Below are positions 1 to 9,092 of a stretch of 64,000 nucleotides of DNA, piece by piece; within the stretch, counting starts at the first letter, position 1, and every line of letters starts with the position of its first letter. The position numbers and the translations under genes are program-made. The notes below the pieces were generated by a model. That model had not been told where the DNA came from. It worked only from the letters and a program-made list of their open reading frames with translations, and did not search any database. Origin of the DNA: Hymenobacter cellulosivorans (GTDB lineage: Bacteria > Bacteroidota > Bacteroidia > Cytophagales > Hymenobacteraceae); assembly GCF_022919135.1 (NCBI RefSeq), contig NZ_CP095049.1:2174501-2238500 (forward strand). Reading direction: 5' to 3'.

Positions 1-363
1 ATTCGCTGGAACAAGCTGGGTAGCACTTTCCAGGAGATTAAAACCACGCTGCGCGGCTGGATTGCCGACCAGACCGGGGGTGGGCAGTACGCCAACATTC
101 CCCTGAACATCTTCTACAACCTGCGCCCAGCCAGTGGTACTCCGCCAATCAGCCCTTATGTGCTGGCCCGCTCGCTCTACCGGCCTTCGCCCGCCCTGGA
201 AACGCCACCGGCCAACACCACAGCCGTGGCTTGGCGCCGCAGCGTGACCGAGGCCCGCATCGCCGACATTGCCTCCGGTTATCAGCCAGCCCGGCAGCTG
301 CTCCCTATCCCGGCCGAGGCGCGCAACACCAACAACCAGCTCACGCAGAACGTCAGCTATTAA
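1..363 (+). CDS. SusD/RagB-family outer-membrane lipoprotein, C-terminal part
   Basis: The reading frame is open from the first base to TAA at 361-363, so the gene begins before the window. The last residues read LLPIPAEARNTNNQLTQN, matching the usual SusD/RagB ending (LLPIP..E...N..L.QN.GY). SusD proteins are surface glycan-binding lipoproteins that work with a SusC TonB-dependent transporter. The SusC partner would be expected just upstream, outside the window. The downstream neighbours are pectin genes, so the likely ligand is a pectin fragment; that is inference from context. About 120 residues are visible. Confidence 0.8.
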   Translation: MRWNKLGSTFQEIKTTLRGWIADQTGGGQYANIPLNIFYNLRPASGTPPISPYVLARSLYRPSPALETPPANTTAVAWRRSVTEARIADIASGYQPARQLLPIPAEARNTNNQLTQNVSY

Positions 364-399
364 CCATGACCGGCCTGAACGCGGAAAGCTAATGCCCGG

Positions 400-438
400 G
401 CCACGGTCTTCTTGCGAGAAGGCCGTGGCTTGTGGTTT
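400..438 (+). terminator. hairpin after the SusD-like gene
   Basis: A 13-bp stem (400-412 with 417-429, one G-T wobble, 4-base loop) is followed by a T-rich but interrupted stretch. It may end SusC/SusD transcription before uxaB. The T-run is weak, so it could instead be an mRNA-stabilising hairpin. Confidence 0.5.
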
Positions 439-503
439 TAGCCGCCCAGTTTTGGCCGGCCAAGCGTGCATTTCTCTCCCGATGACGACCAGCCGCTGAT
501 CCG

Positions 504-2021
504 ATGACCTACCTCTCCCCAACAATTACCCGGCAGCCCACTGCGGCCGTCGCCATGCCCGCCGCTGAGCTGCTGACCCTGCCCGAAAAAGTGCTGCAGT
601 TCGGCACTGGCGTGCTGCTGCGCGGCCTGCCCGATTACCTGATTGATAAAGCCAACCGCCAGGGCGTTTTCAACGGTCGTATCGTGGTGGTCAAATCCAC
701 CGACGGCGGCGATATCAACGCCTTTACCCGCCAAAGCGGCCTCTACACCCTGGGCATACGGGGCATCGAGGATGGGCAGCAAGTCGAGAAAAACGTAGTC
801 TGCTCGGCCATCAGCCGCGTTTTGTCGGCCAAAAGCCAGTGGGCCGAGGTGCTGGAGTTTGCCAAGAGCCCTGAGTTGCAGGTGGTGATTTCCAACACGA
901 CCGAGGTCGGCATTCAGCTCATGGCAGACGACGTGCGGCAAATGCCACCCGTGTCGTTTCCGGGCAAGCTGCTGGCCGTGCTTTACACCCGCTGGCAAGC
1001 CTTCGGCGGCGACAAAAGCAAGGGCCTGGTGATGGTGCCCACCGAGCTGATTTCTGACAATGGCAGCAAGCTCGAAGCCATTCTGCTGGAGCTGGCCCAC
1101 CGCAATGAGTTGGAAGCCGAGTTTATCGACTGGCTCGAAACGGCCAACACCTGCTGTAATTCGCTCGTGGACCGTATCGTGCCGGGCCGGCCCGACGCAG
1201 CCATGCAGGCGGCCTTGGAAGCCGAGCTGGGCTACTCCGACGACCTGCTCACGATGTCGGAAGTTTACCGGCTCTGGGCCATTGAGGGCGACGAAAACGT
1301 GCGTCAGGTGCTTTCCTTCGGGCAAGTCGATAAAGGCGTGGTTATTCAGCCCGACATCAACCTATTTCGGGAGCTTAAGCTGCGTTTGCTCAATGGCACG
1401 CACACGCTGAGCTGCGGCCTGGCTTTCCTGAGCGGCTTCGACACGGTGCGCGGGGCCATGGAAGACGAGGTGCTGAGCGGCCTTATCAGTCATCTAATGC
1501 AGGACGACTTACGGGCTGGTATCCCGTATCCGGTAGCCGAGGACGTGTCGCGCGAGTTTGGCCGGCAAGTGCTGGACCGGTTCCGCAACCCTTACATCGA
1601 GCACCGCTGGCTGGGCATTACCCTGAACTACTCGGCCAAGCTGCAGATGCGGGCCGTGGCCACGCTGGCCTGCTACGCCGAGCGGACAAGGCAAACCCCG
1701 CGCTACGCGGCCCTGGGCTTTGCCGCCTACCTGCTCTTTATGCGCGGCACCCGCCAGCAGGACCACACCTGGTACGGGGAGCTGAACGGCCAGGAATACC
1801 CGATTCAGGACGAAAAAGCCGGTTACTTTGCCGACCTCTGGCAGCGCCTGACGCCCACCGAGCTGGTAGGCACAGTACTGCGTAACCAGAGCCTGTGGCA
1901 GCAGGATTTGACCCAATTGCCGGGCTTTGCCGCCCAGATAACCGGCTGCCTACAACAGATGGTGGAGCAGGGTGTGTACGCCACGGTGGCCAGTCAGCTC
2001 AACGCGCCGGTTTCGGCCTAA
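504..2021 (+). CDS. uxaB: tagaturonate reductase (altronate oxidoreductase)
   Basis: A 505-residue member of the mannitol dehydrogenase family. UxaB uses NADH to reduce D-tagaturonate to D-altronate, the second step of cytoplasmic galacturonate catabolism. The N-terminal nucleotide-binding region is seen at VLQFGTGVLLRGLPDYL (about residues 30-50). The family KLRLLNGTHT segment, with the conserved lysine and NG-H motif, lies near residue 295. The length fits the family. No signal peptide is present, as expected for a cytosolic enzyme. It sits 140 bp after the SusD-like gene and is followed by a strong terminator, so it may be a single-gene unit. UxaC and UxaA are not in the window. Confidence 0.88.
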   Translation: MTYLSPTITRQPTAAVAMPAAELLTLPEKVLQFGTGVLLRGLPDYLIDKANRQGVFNGRIVVVKSTDGGDINAFTRQSGLYTLGIRGIEDGQQVEKNVVCSAISRVLSAKSQWAEVLEFAKSPELQVVISNTTEVGIQLMADDVRQMPPVSFPGKLLAVLYTRWQAFGGDKSKGLVMVPTELISDNGSKLEAILLELAHRNELEAEFIDWLETANTCCNSLVDRIVPGRPDAAMQAALEAELGYSDDLLTMSEVYRLWAIEGDENVRQVLSFGQVDKGVVIQPDINLFRELKLRLLNGTHTLSCGLAFLSGFDTVRGAMEDEVLSGLISHLMQDDLRAGIPYPVAEDVSREFGRQVLDRFRNPYIEHRWLGITLNYSAKLQMRAVATLACYAERTRQTPRYAALGFAAYLLFMRGTRQQDHTWYGELNGQEYPIQDEKAGYFADLWQRLTPTELVGTVLRNQSLWQQDLTQLPGFAAQITGCLQQMVEQGVYATVASQLNAPVSA

Positions 2022-2042
2022 GCCTAACCCGCTGAGCAAACC

Positions 2043-2079
2043 AAAAAGCCTGGGTAGAATCTTCTGCCCGGGCTTTTTT
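2043..2079 (+). terminator. intrinsic terminator after uxaB
   Basis: The A-run and stem at 2043-2059 pair with 2062-2079: roughly 13 bp (with T-G wobbles), a 2-base loop and a run of six T. It lies 21 bases after the uxaB stop. Confidence 0.85.
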
Positions 2080-2088
2080 CGGTCCGCA

Positions 2089-2096
2089 TACCTTTA
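2089..2096 (+). promoter_or_regulatory. -7 box for the esterase gene
   Basis: TACCTTTA matches seven of the eight positions implied by the Bacteroidota TAnnTTTG -7 element and lies 25-32 bases before the esterase start. No convincing -33 TTG is visible at the normal spacing. Confidence 0.35.
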
Positions 2097-2120
2097 CTAT
2101 TCGCCATGCCGCCGCCCCGT

Positions 2121-4115
2121 ATGAAAAACCTTTTGCTGACTTTGCTAGGCCTGTTAAGCCTGCGGGTGGTCCAGGCCCAGAAGCCGTATGACGTACTCGA
2201 CTGGAAGGCCAACGTGTCGCTCAATACGGGCCTGGTGCAGCAAATGCACCAGCAATACGCCGCTCGCCGCACTGATTTCGTGCAGGCGCTGGGTTCGGCA
2301 GCTGGGGTGCGCGCTTACCGCGACAGTGCCCGGGCGCGCTTTCGCCGGGTACTGGGCCCGATGCCAGCCAAAACGCCGCTCAAGGCCACCATTACCGGTA
2401 AGCTGGCCCACGACGGGTACCGCATCGAGAAGGTAATCTACGAAAGCACCCCGCGCCACCACGTCACGGCCAACCTCTACCTGCCCGACGGACCTAAAGG
2501 CAAGCGGCCGGGCGTGCTGCTGTTTTGCGGGCACGAGGCCGAGTCGAAAGCCACCGAGTCCTACCAAAAGACGGCCATTCTATTTGCCAAAAACGGGTTT
2601 TTAGTATTCGTCATTGACCCGATTTCGCAGGGCGAGCGGTACCAGCTGGTGGATGCAGCCGGCAAACCCCTGACCCGCGGGGGTACTACCGAGCACACCT
2701 TGCTCAACAGCGAATCCAACCTGCTCGGCACCAGTAGCGTGGCCGATGAGCTCTGGGACAACGTGCGCGGGCTCGACTACCTGCTCACCCGCCCGGAAGT
2801 TGACGCTGAGCGAATCGGGGCCTTGGGTAACTCGGGCGGCGCTACCCAAACGGCTTACTTTATCGGCTTTGACGAGCGGGTGAAAGTGGCCTCGCTGTGC
2901 AGCTACGTAGCCACCGGGGAACGGGTACTGGAGCTGACCGGTCCTTCCGACGGCTGCGTGATGGTACCCGGCCTGGGCCAGGCCCGCCTCGACGTGGCCG
3001 ACTGGCCCATCATGTTTGCCCCTCAGCCTTTGCAAATCCTGGCTGGCCGCTTCGATTTCGTCGATTACAACATCATCCAGGAAACCCACGCCGAACTGCA
3101 GCAAGTGTACCAGCGGCTGGGGCAGCCCGAGAAAGTCAGCCTGTTTACTTACGACGACGGCCACGGTATTTCCTTGCCCAAGCGTGAAGCCGCCGTGCAG
3201 TGGTTCCGCCGCTGGCTCTACCAGGACAACCAACCCATTCGGGAAGAAAGCCTGGCTACGCTGAAGCCGGAGGAACTGTGGTGCACGAAAACCGGGCAGG
3301 TTGCCACGGCTTTCAAAGACGAAGTACTGCTGCCCCAGCGCAACCTGAACCTAGCCGCCGAGCTGGCCCGGCAGCGCCAGAAAACCGGCACGCCCCAGAA
3401 CCTGCCCGCTGCTATTCGGCAGCAGCTACAGCTCCCGGCCCAGCTCAATGCGCCGGTGGCCGTGGAGTGGAAAGAAACCGTGGCGGCCAAAGACAACACC
3501 CCGCTACGCAAACTTATCATTCGGCGCGAAGGCGAGGTTCCCTTGCCGGCCCTGCTGGCCTTGCCCGCCGGCGAAGCGCCGGTTAGCAAGGTAATACTGT
3601 GGCTGCCCGAGCGGGGCAAGCGGACCGTAGCCGACAGCACGGCTCTGCTCCAAGGCTATCTGCGGCAAAACTACGCGGTGCTGCTGGCTGACCTGCGCGG
3701 CCTGGGCGAGTCTACCGACCCGGAGACGCTTAACGACAAGAAGTTCTACAACCGCGAGTACCGCAACGCCCTGACAGCCCTGCACGTCGGTCAATCTTTA
3801 CTGGGCCAGCGCGTAGTCGACGTGTTTATGCTGCTGAGCTTCATCGGGCAGGAGCCGCGGCTGCAGCCCGCCGCTGTGGAACTGTACGCCACTGGCCGCG
3901 CCGCGCCGGTAGCCCTGCACGCGGCCGTCCTGACGCCCAAGATTGCGAAAGTCTGGGCCGGCGCTACGATTACCTCCTTCCAGCAAGTGCTGGCCCAGCC
4001 CACCGGCAAGGACTGGTACTCACTGGTGCTGCCCGGCGTGCTGCGCCGCTACGACCTGCCCGATTTAACAGCGGTTTTGAGCCAGCAACAGCGCCTGATG
4101 CCGACGAATCCGTGA
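2121..4115 (+). CDS. secreted alpha/beta-hydrolase esterase, probably pectin-active
   Basis: A 664-residue exported protein. Starting at 2121 gives a clean signal peptide ending VVQAQ; an in-frame ATG at 2106 adds five residues. The first half is an alpha/beta hydrolase of the acetyl-xylan-esterase-like type: nucleophile S238 in GNSGG, candidate acid D312 (GRFDF) and H348 in DGHG. The second half (about 390-660) resembles a second, degenerate alpha/beta-hydrolase domain (LLADLRGLGES) with no clear catalytic serine. Two-part esterases like this occur in Bacteroidota pectin loci, and some related proteins are pectin methylesterases (CE19). Position between uxaB and the pectin esterases supports removal of methyl or acetyl groups from pectin; the exact bond is not determined by sequence. 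Confidence 0.72.
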   Translation: MKNLLLTLLGLLSLRVVQAQKPYDVLDWKANVSLNTGLVQQMHQQYAARRTDFVQALGSAAGVRAYRDSARARFRRVLGPMPAKTPLKATITGKLAHDGYRIEKVIYESTPRHHVTANLYLPDGPKGKRPGVLLFCGHEAESKATESYQKTAILFAKNGFLVFVIDPISQGERYQLVDAAGKPLTRGGTTEHTLLNSESNLLGTSSVADELWDNVRGLDYLLTRPEVDAERIGALGNSGGATQTAYFIGFDERVKVASLCSYVATGERVLELTGPSDGCVMVPGLGQARLDVADWPIMFAPQPLQILAGRFDFVDYNIIQETHAELQQVYQRLGQPEKVSLFTYDDGHGISLPKREAAVQWFRRWLYQDNQPIREESLATLKPEELWCTKTGQVATAFKDEVLLPQRNLNLAAELARQRQKTGTPQNLPAAIRQQLQLPAQLNAPVAVEWKETVAAKDNTPLRKLIIRREGEVPLPALLALPAGEAPVSKVILWLPERGKRTVADSTALLQGYLRQNYAVLLADLRGLGESTDPETLNDKKFYNREYRNALTALHVGQSLLGQRVVDVFMLLSFIGQEPRLQPAAVELYATGRAAPVALHAAVLTPKIAKVWAGATITSFQQVLAQPTGKDWYSLVLPGVLRRYDLPDLTAVLSQQQRLMPTNP

Positions 4116-4338
4116 GTGGAGTGGGAGAGAAGAAGGGGGGCGGAAGCTGGTCTATGCAAACGGTTGCGGTAGTTCACGTGACGGTTTAGGAAGGATAAAG
4201 CCAGGATTAACCGCTTTATTTAGGGTTCCAAGGGTGGAACTCAGGACGCAGAAACTTAGCTTTAGCCAACCTTTCCGGGCGCACGGCTGAGCCTGCCTCC
4301 CTGCTCCACCTTGAATTCCCTACTCTTTCACTGTTTCA
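4116..4338 (+). promoter_or_regulatory. leader and promoter region of the symporter gene
   Basis: This spacer contains the palindrome GCAAACGGTTGC at 4156-4167, which has the GCAAnCGnTTGC form typical of LacI-family operators. It also has a short hairpin at about 4227-4242. No clear -7 box was picked out. Confidence 0.4.
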
Positions 4339-6021
4339 ATGAATCAACTCGCCACCCTAGATTACATTGTATTCTTTGTCTACTTCCTGATAGTGTCAGG
4401 ATACGGCATCTGGATCTACCGCCGCAAAACCGGCCACGACGGCACTGCCGAAGGCGACTCCAAGGACTACTTCCTGGCCGAAGGCTCCCTGACCTGGTGG
4501 GCCATTGGCTCCTCGCTCATTGCCTCGAATATCTCGGCTGAGCAATTCGTGGGCATGTCGGGCTCGGGCTTTAAGATGGGTCTGGCTATTGCCACCTACG
4601 AATGGATGGCCGCCCTGACGCTGATTATCGTGGCCGTGTTCTTTATTCCGGTGTATCTGAAGAACCACATCTTCACGATGCCCCAGTTTCTGCACCAGCG
4701 CTACAACGGCACGGTGGCCATGATTATGGCCATTTTCTGGCTGATGCTCTACGTCGTCGTCAACCTGACCTCGATTCTCTACCTGGGCGCCATTGCCATC
4801 AGCAGTATTGCCGGCCTGAATCTGACCTTCTGCATGTACGCCCTGGCCGTATTTGCCGTGATTATCACGCTGGGTGGTATGAAGGTAATCGGCTTCACCG
4901 ACGTGATTCAGGTATTCTTCCTGATTCTGGGCGGCTTGGCTACGACCTACCTGGCCCTCGACATGGTGGCCGACCACTACGGCCAGTCGGGCGTTATCAG
5001 CGGCTTCAAGCTGATGCAGGACCAGGCTGCTGACCACTTCCAGATGATTTTCAAGCAGGACAATCCCAACTTCATCGACCTGCCGGGCCTGACCGTGCTG
5101 CTCGGCGGTATGTGGATTGTGAACCTGAACTACTGGGGTTGCAACCAGTATATCACCCAGCGCGCCCTTGGTGCCGACCTGCCCACAGCCCGCTCGGGTC
5201 TGTTGTTTGCTGCCTTCCTCAAGCTGCTCATGCCCATCATCGTGGTGCTGCCCGGCATTGCGGCTTACGTACTCTTCAAGCAGGATATCTTCGGCCCGGA
5301 GATGATGCAGGACGGCGAAGTAAACCCCGACCGTGCCTACCCCGTGCTGCTCAACATTCTGCCCGTGGGCCTGAAAGGCTTGTCTTTCGCCGCTCTGACA
5401 GCCGCCGTAGTAGCCTCGCTGGCGGGTAAGGCCAACTCCATTGCCACCATCTTCACGCTCGACATCTACAAGAAAGTCCTCAACGAAGGTGCCTCGGAGA
5501 AGAAGCTCGTAGCCGTCGGTAAGATTGCTGTGGTAGTCGCCATGATTCTGGGCGTGCTGATTGCGCCCCACCTGGGCATCGACAAGAAAGGTGGCTTCCA
5601 GTACATTCAGGAGTACACCGGCTTCGTGTCGCCCGGTATTTTCGCCATGTTCATCCTGGGCTTCTTCTGGAAGAAAACAACCTCCAATGCGGCCCTGTTT
5701 GCTACCATCGGCGGCTTTTTGCTCTCCATCATGTTCAAGTTCCTGCCCGGCCTCGTGGACCTCTCCTTCCTGGCCCCGCTGGGCTTCGCGGTGAAAAGCC
5801 AGGCCGGCGTCTACGAAATTCCGTTTCTTGACCGGATGGGCTTCGTGTTCGTCATCTGCATCATCGTGATGGTCATCATCAGCCTGCTCGAAACCAGCCG
5901 TGGCGTAGTAGCCAAAGGCCTGGAAGTAGATGCCAGCATGTTCAAGCCCCAGCGCAGCTTCACCATCGGTGCCATGGTTATTGCCGTCATTCTGACGGCG
6001 CTCTACACCATTTATTGGTAA
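4339..6021 (+). CDS. sodium/solute symporter of the SLC5/SSS family
   Basis: A 560-residue polytopic inner-membrane protein with about 13-14 hydrophobic segments. It begins MNQLATLDYIVFFVYFL and has the SSS-family core (AEGSLTWWAIGSSLIASNIS, SAEQFVGMSGSGF, FTMPQFLHQRYN), close to SGLT-type sugar transporters. It would couple sodium entry to uptake of a sugar or uronic acid. In this pectin locus a galacturonate or oligogalacturonide-derived monomer is the natural guess, but substrate cannot be read from sequence. A strong terminator follows immediately, and a LacI-type palindrome lies upstream. Confidence 0.85.
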   Translation: MNQLATLDYIVFFVYFLIVSGYGIWIYRRKTGHDGTAEGDSKDYFLAEGSLTWWAIGSSLIASNISAEQFVGMSGSGFKMGLAIATYEWMAALTLIIVAVFFIPVYLKNHIFTMPQFLHQRYNGTVAMIMAIFWLMLYVVVNLTSILYLGAIAISSIAGLNLTFCMYALAVFAVIITLGGMKVIGFTDVIQVFFLILGGLATTYLALDMVADHYGQSGVISGFKLMQDQAADHFQMIFKQDNPNFIDLPGLTVLLGGMWIVNLNYWGCNQYITQRALGADLPTARSGLLFAAFLKLLMPIIVVLPGIAAYVLFKQDIFGPEMMQDGEVNPDRAYPVLLNILPVGLKGLSFAALTAAVVASLAGKANSIATIFTLDIYKKVLNEGASEKKLVAVGKIAVVVAMILGVLIAPHLGIDKKGGFQYIQEYTGFVSPGIFAMFILGFFWKKTTSNAALFATIGGFLLSIMFKFLPGLVDLSFLAPLGFAVKSQAGVYEIPFLDRMGFVFVICIIVMVIISLLETSRGVVAKGLEVDASMFKPQRSFTIGAMVIAVILTALYTIYW

Positions 6022-6060
6022 GCCAGAGTAGGAGGGAAGCCCTTCCGTAACGTTGAGAAA

Positions 6061-6092
6061 GGCGGCTGCACGAGAGTGCAGCCGCCTTTTTT
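6061..6092 (+). terminator. intrinsic terminator after the symporter
   Basis: A perfect 11-bp stem (6061-6071 with 6076-6086), GAGA loop and six T (6087-6092). Confidence 0.93.
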
Positions 6093-6135
6093 AGTAGTGC
6101 GTCTTCGTAGCGCCACTGCTGTGCCGCCGTTCCGT

Positions 6136-6159
6136 GGCAACGTTCCCGGCAACGTTTGC
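6136..6159 (+). promoter_or_regulatory. paired GGCAACGTT sites upstream of the CE12 gene
   Basis: GGCAACGTT occurs at 6136-6144 and again at 6148-6156, 12 bp apart. The second copy extends to GCAACGTTTGC, a near-palindrome with a central CG like LacI-family operators and like the site at 4156-4167. It lies 160 bp before the first acetylesterase start. Binding and regulator are inferred. Confidence 0.35.
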
Positions 6160-6319
6160 GCAAATAAACTCCCGGAGCTCCTCTTTTCCGGCCTGGAATT
6201 GGTCTTACTTGCCGAAACGCGCAACCCGGTTCGGGGTACAAGCGGGCTGATAGGCCGGCGGCCACCCCGGATGGGACACGCAGACGAACTTGCCTCTTCC
6301 CACCCTTCACCCGATCTGC

Positions 6320-7105
6320 ATGGTTCACCGTGTGCTTTCCGTGGCCGCCGCGTGCTGCCTGCTCGCGCTGCTGGCCTTCACCGGCGCCCCGCCCGCGGCC
6401 ATCAAAGTCTACCTCATCGGCGACTCCACGATGGCCAACAAGGAGGAAAAAGCCTTTCCCGAAACCGGCTGGGGCATGCCCTTCAAGTACTTTTTCGACG
6501 AAACCGTCACGGTCGACAACCGGGCCATGAACGGGCGCAGCACCAAGTCGTTCCTGGCCGAGAACCGCTGGCAGCCGGTGGCCGCTGACCTCAAGCCCGT
6601 TGATTACGTCTTCATCCAGTTCGGCCACAACGACGAGGTGCCCACCAAGGCCAACTACACGCCCGAGGCCGACTTCCGTGCCAACCTGATCCGCTTTATC
6701 ACCGAAACCCGGGCTAAAAAAGCCACGCCGGTCCTGCTCACGCCCGTGGCCCGCCGCAAGTTCGACGCGGCTGGTAAAGTCGAGGAAACCCACGCCGTGT
6801 ACGCGGCCCTGGTGCGCGCCGTGGCCCAAGAGCAGAAAGTTGCCCTCATTGACCTGGATGCCACCAGCCTGGCCCTGCTCCAGCAGTTCGGCCCGGAAAA
6901 CTCCAAGCTGCTCTTCAACCACCTGGCTCCGGGTGAGCACCCCAACTACCCCGCCGGCCGCGACGACAACACCCACTTCAGCGAGTTGGGAGCCCGCAAG
7001 ATGGCCCAACTCGTTCTTGCCGACATCCGCACCCTCAAACTCGACCTCGCCGACCGTATCGTGAAGCGCGAAGTCAAGAAGACCGTGGACGCGCAGGCCC
7101 GGTAA
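6320..7105 (+). CDS. rhamnogalacturonan acetylesterase (CE12-type SGNH hydrolase), copy 1
   Basis: A 261-residue exported SGNH/GDSL hydrolase. The start at 6320 puts a signal peptide at the N-terminus; an in-frame ATG at 6290 would add ten non-hydrophobic residues. Block I is GDST with nucleophile S36, block III is FGHND, and block V is the DNTH pair D216/H219 (DDNTHFSELGARKMA). CE12 enzymes remove O-acetyl groups from rhamnogalacturonan so that lyases and hydrolases can reach the backbone. It is followed by a closely related second copy, pointing to tandem duplication, with a palindromic repeat in the gap. Confidence 0.85.
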   Translation: MVHRVLSVAAACCLLALLAFTGAPPAAIKVYLIGDSTMANKEEKAFPETGWGMPFKYFFDETVTVDNRAMNGRSTKSFLAENRWQPVAADLKPVDYVFIQFGHNDEVPTKANYTPEADFRANLIRFITETRAKKATPVLLTPVARRKFDAAGKVEETHAVYAALVRAVAQEQKVALIDLDATSLALLQQFGPENSKLLFNHLAPGEHPNYPAGRDDNTHFSELGARKMAQLVLADIRTLKLDLADRIVKREVKKTVDAQAR

Positions 7106-7146
7106 ACCGCTACTGCTTGAACACATCAAGCAACCCTACCAGAACA

Positions 7147-7237
7147 TCATGTCGAGCATTGCGAGACATCTCACGTGCTGCTGTTGGGTTAGTATACTCA
7201 ACGAAACACGCGAGATGTCTCCTGCTGGTCGACATGA
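7147..7237. repeat. family A dispersed palindrome, copy A1
   Basis: Outer arms TCATGTCGA (7147-7155) and TCGACATGA (7229-7237) enclose inner arms at 7164-7177 and 7207-7220 built on AGACATCTCrCGTG with one mismatch. The same design recurs at 33217-33312 and, rearranged, at 9093-9237. It sits in the spacer between the two CE12 genes. Confidence 0.8.
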
Positions 7238-7291
7238 CAAGTGTTTCTGTTGCTTTCATTGCTCGTGTATAACGTTTCCAACCCACCCGCT

Positions 7292-8112
7292 ATGCAAACC
7301 AACTGGCTCAAACGCCTCGGGCCCCTGGCCATGCTGCTGCTACTAGCCTTCACCAGCCCGCCGCCGAAGAAGATCAAGCTCTACCTCGTCGGCGACTCTA
7401 CCATTGCCCAGAAAATCAAGCAGACCTTTCCCGAAACCGGCTGGGGCATGCCGCTGCCCACCTACTTCGACTCCACGGTCGTCGTCGATAACCGGGCCCA
7501 GAACGGGCGCAGCACCCGCACCTTCCTGGCCGAGAACCGCTGGCAGCCCATTGTGGATGCCTTGCAGGAAGGCGACTACGTCTTCATTCAGTTCGGTCAC
7601 AACGACGAATCGGAAGCGCACCCCGACCGCTACACTTCACCGGCCGACTACCGCAAGAACCTGACGAAGTTCGTAACCGAGACGCGCAGCAAGAAAGGCT
7701 ACCCCGTGCTGATTACGCCCGTCACCCGCCGCAAATTCGACAAGGAAGGGAAGATTATGGAAACCCACGTGGCCTATTCAGCCGCCACGATGGATGTGGC
7801 CCGGGAGCTGAAAGTGCCGCTGATTGACCTCGACAAGATGAGCCGGGAACTGCTGCAGAAGTACGGAGCCGAGCAGTCGAAGCAGCTCTTTCTGCAGCTC
7901 GAACCCGGCGACCATCCCAACTACCCTTACGGCCGCAACGACAACACCCACTTCAGCGAGCTAGGCGCCCGCAAGATGGCTCAGCTCGTGGTGAGCCAGG
8001 TAATAGCCCAGAAGCTCCCCTGCTGTCGGAGCGAATTGGTAAGCCCACGGCCAAGAACGCCGTGCCGCCCGCTAAGACTCCTGGTAAAGACGACCAACCC
8101 ACCGCGCCATGA
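7292..8112 (+). pseudogene. rhamnogalacturonan acetylesterase (CE12-type), copy 2, with a -1 frameshift near the 3' end
   Basis: An exported SGNH hydrolase paralogous to the gene before it, with S36 in GDST, FGHND, and D217/H220 in DNTH. The start at 7292 gives the signal peptide; an ATG at 7241 lies in unrelated sequence partly derived from the palindrome. The literal frame runs through the next gene to 8290 and makes nonsense after VIAQKLP. Adding one C to the run at 8017-8020 restores LPLLSERIGKPTAKNAV and a stop at 8110-8112 that overlaps the next ATG as ATGA. The catalytic domain is complete before the break, so this may be a base-calling error or a harmless late frameshift. The restored frame suggests translational coupling to the downstream pectinesterase. 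Confidence 0.75.
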
Positions 8113-9062
8113 GAAAACTACTGAGTTTATTCGGCCTGCTCTTGCTCGTGGCGGGCCGCGCCCTGGGCTACGACTTCGTGGTAGCCCAGGATGGCTCGGG
8201 CCAGTACCGCACCGTGCAGGAGGCCTTCAACGCCGTGCCCGACTTCCGCAAGAAAGTCACCACCATCTTCATCAAGAAGGGGGTGTATAAGGAGAAGCTC
8301 ATTCTGGCCGGCTCCAAGAACCTGGTCAAAATCATTGGCGAGGACCGGGAGAAAACCGTGCTGAGCTACGACGACTACAACCAGAAGAAAAACATCTTCG
8401 GCGAGGACAAGGGCACCTCGGGCTCGTCGAGCATCTACGTTTACGGCTCCGACTTCTCGGCCGAGAACATCACCTTCCAGAATTCCTCGGGGCCCGTGGG
8501 CCAGGCCGTGGCGGTGTGGGTGGCCGGCGACAAAGCCCGCTTCAAGAACTGCCGCTTCCTGGGCTTCCAGGACACGCTCTACACCTACGGCTACGGCAGC
8601 CGGCAGTACTACAAGGACTGCTATATCGAGGGCACCGTGGACTTCATCTTCGGCTCCAGCACCGCCTTCTTCGAGGACTGCACCATCTTCTGCAAGAAGG
8701 GTGGGGGCTACGTCACGGCTGCTTCCACCCCCGACAGCACCCGCTACGGCTACGTGTTTCAGAACTGCAAAATCACTGGCGACGCCCCGGCGGGCAGCTT
8801 TATGCTGGGCCGACCCTGGCGGCCCTACGCCAAAACGGTCTACATCCGGTGCGAGCTGGGCGAGCAAATCAGCACTGTGGGCTGGGACCACTGGGGCAAG
8901 GAAACCAACAAGCAAACCGCTTACTACGCCGAGTACCAGAGCAAGGGCAAAGGCGCTCAGCCCAAGCAGCGCGTGGCCTGGAGCCACCAACTTACCGACG
9001 AAGAAGCCAAGAACTACACCCGCGAGAAGGTCTTCCGCAACTGGGACCCGACCAAGGACTAA
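8109..9062 (+). CDS. pectinesterase (pectin methylesterase, CE8), copy 1
   Basis: A 317-residue exported right-handed beta-helix enzyme that hydrolyses methyl esters of polygalacturonate. A signal peptide ends near ALGYD. The CE8 signatures are all present: GVYKEK, GQAVAV, QDTL with D155, DFIFG with D178, and LGRPW with R235. D155 and D178 are the expected acid/base and nucleophile. Its ATG overlaps the restored stop of the CE12 gene as ATGA, so the two are probably translated together. A second CE8 gene lies 270 bp downstream, past a palindromic element. Confidence 0.92.
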   Translation: MRKLLSLFGLLLLVAGRALGYDFVVAQDGSGQYRTVQEAFNAVPDFRKKVTTIFIKKGVYKEKLILAGSKNLVKIIGEDREKTVLSYDDYNQKKNIFGEDKGTSGSSSIYVYGSDFSAENITFQNSSGPVGQAVAVWVAGDKARFKNCRFLGFQDTLYTYGYGSRQYYKDCYIEGTVDFIFGSSTAFFEDCTIFCKKGGGYVTAASTPDSTRYGYVFQNCKITGDAPAGSFMLGRPWRPYAKTVYIRCELGEQISTVGWDHWGKETNKQTAYYAEYQSKGKGAQPKQRVAWSHQLTDEEAKNYTREKVFRNWDPTKD

Positions 9063-9092
9063 GCGAGAACCCGCCAATAGCCTAACAGCCTG

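Noticed and set aside
4396..5571. Long minus-strand frame (391 codons) opposite the symporter
   Set aside because: Low-complexity His/Gly/Gln-rich translation with no motif, the normal shadow of a GC-rich gene.
7149..7346. Short frame beginning in the spacer between the CE12 genes
   Set aside because: Its first half is the family A palindrome read as protein.
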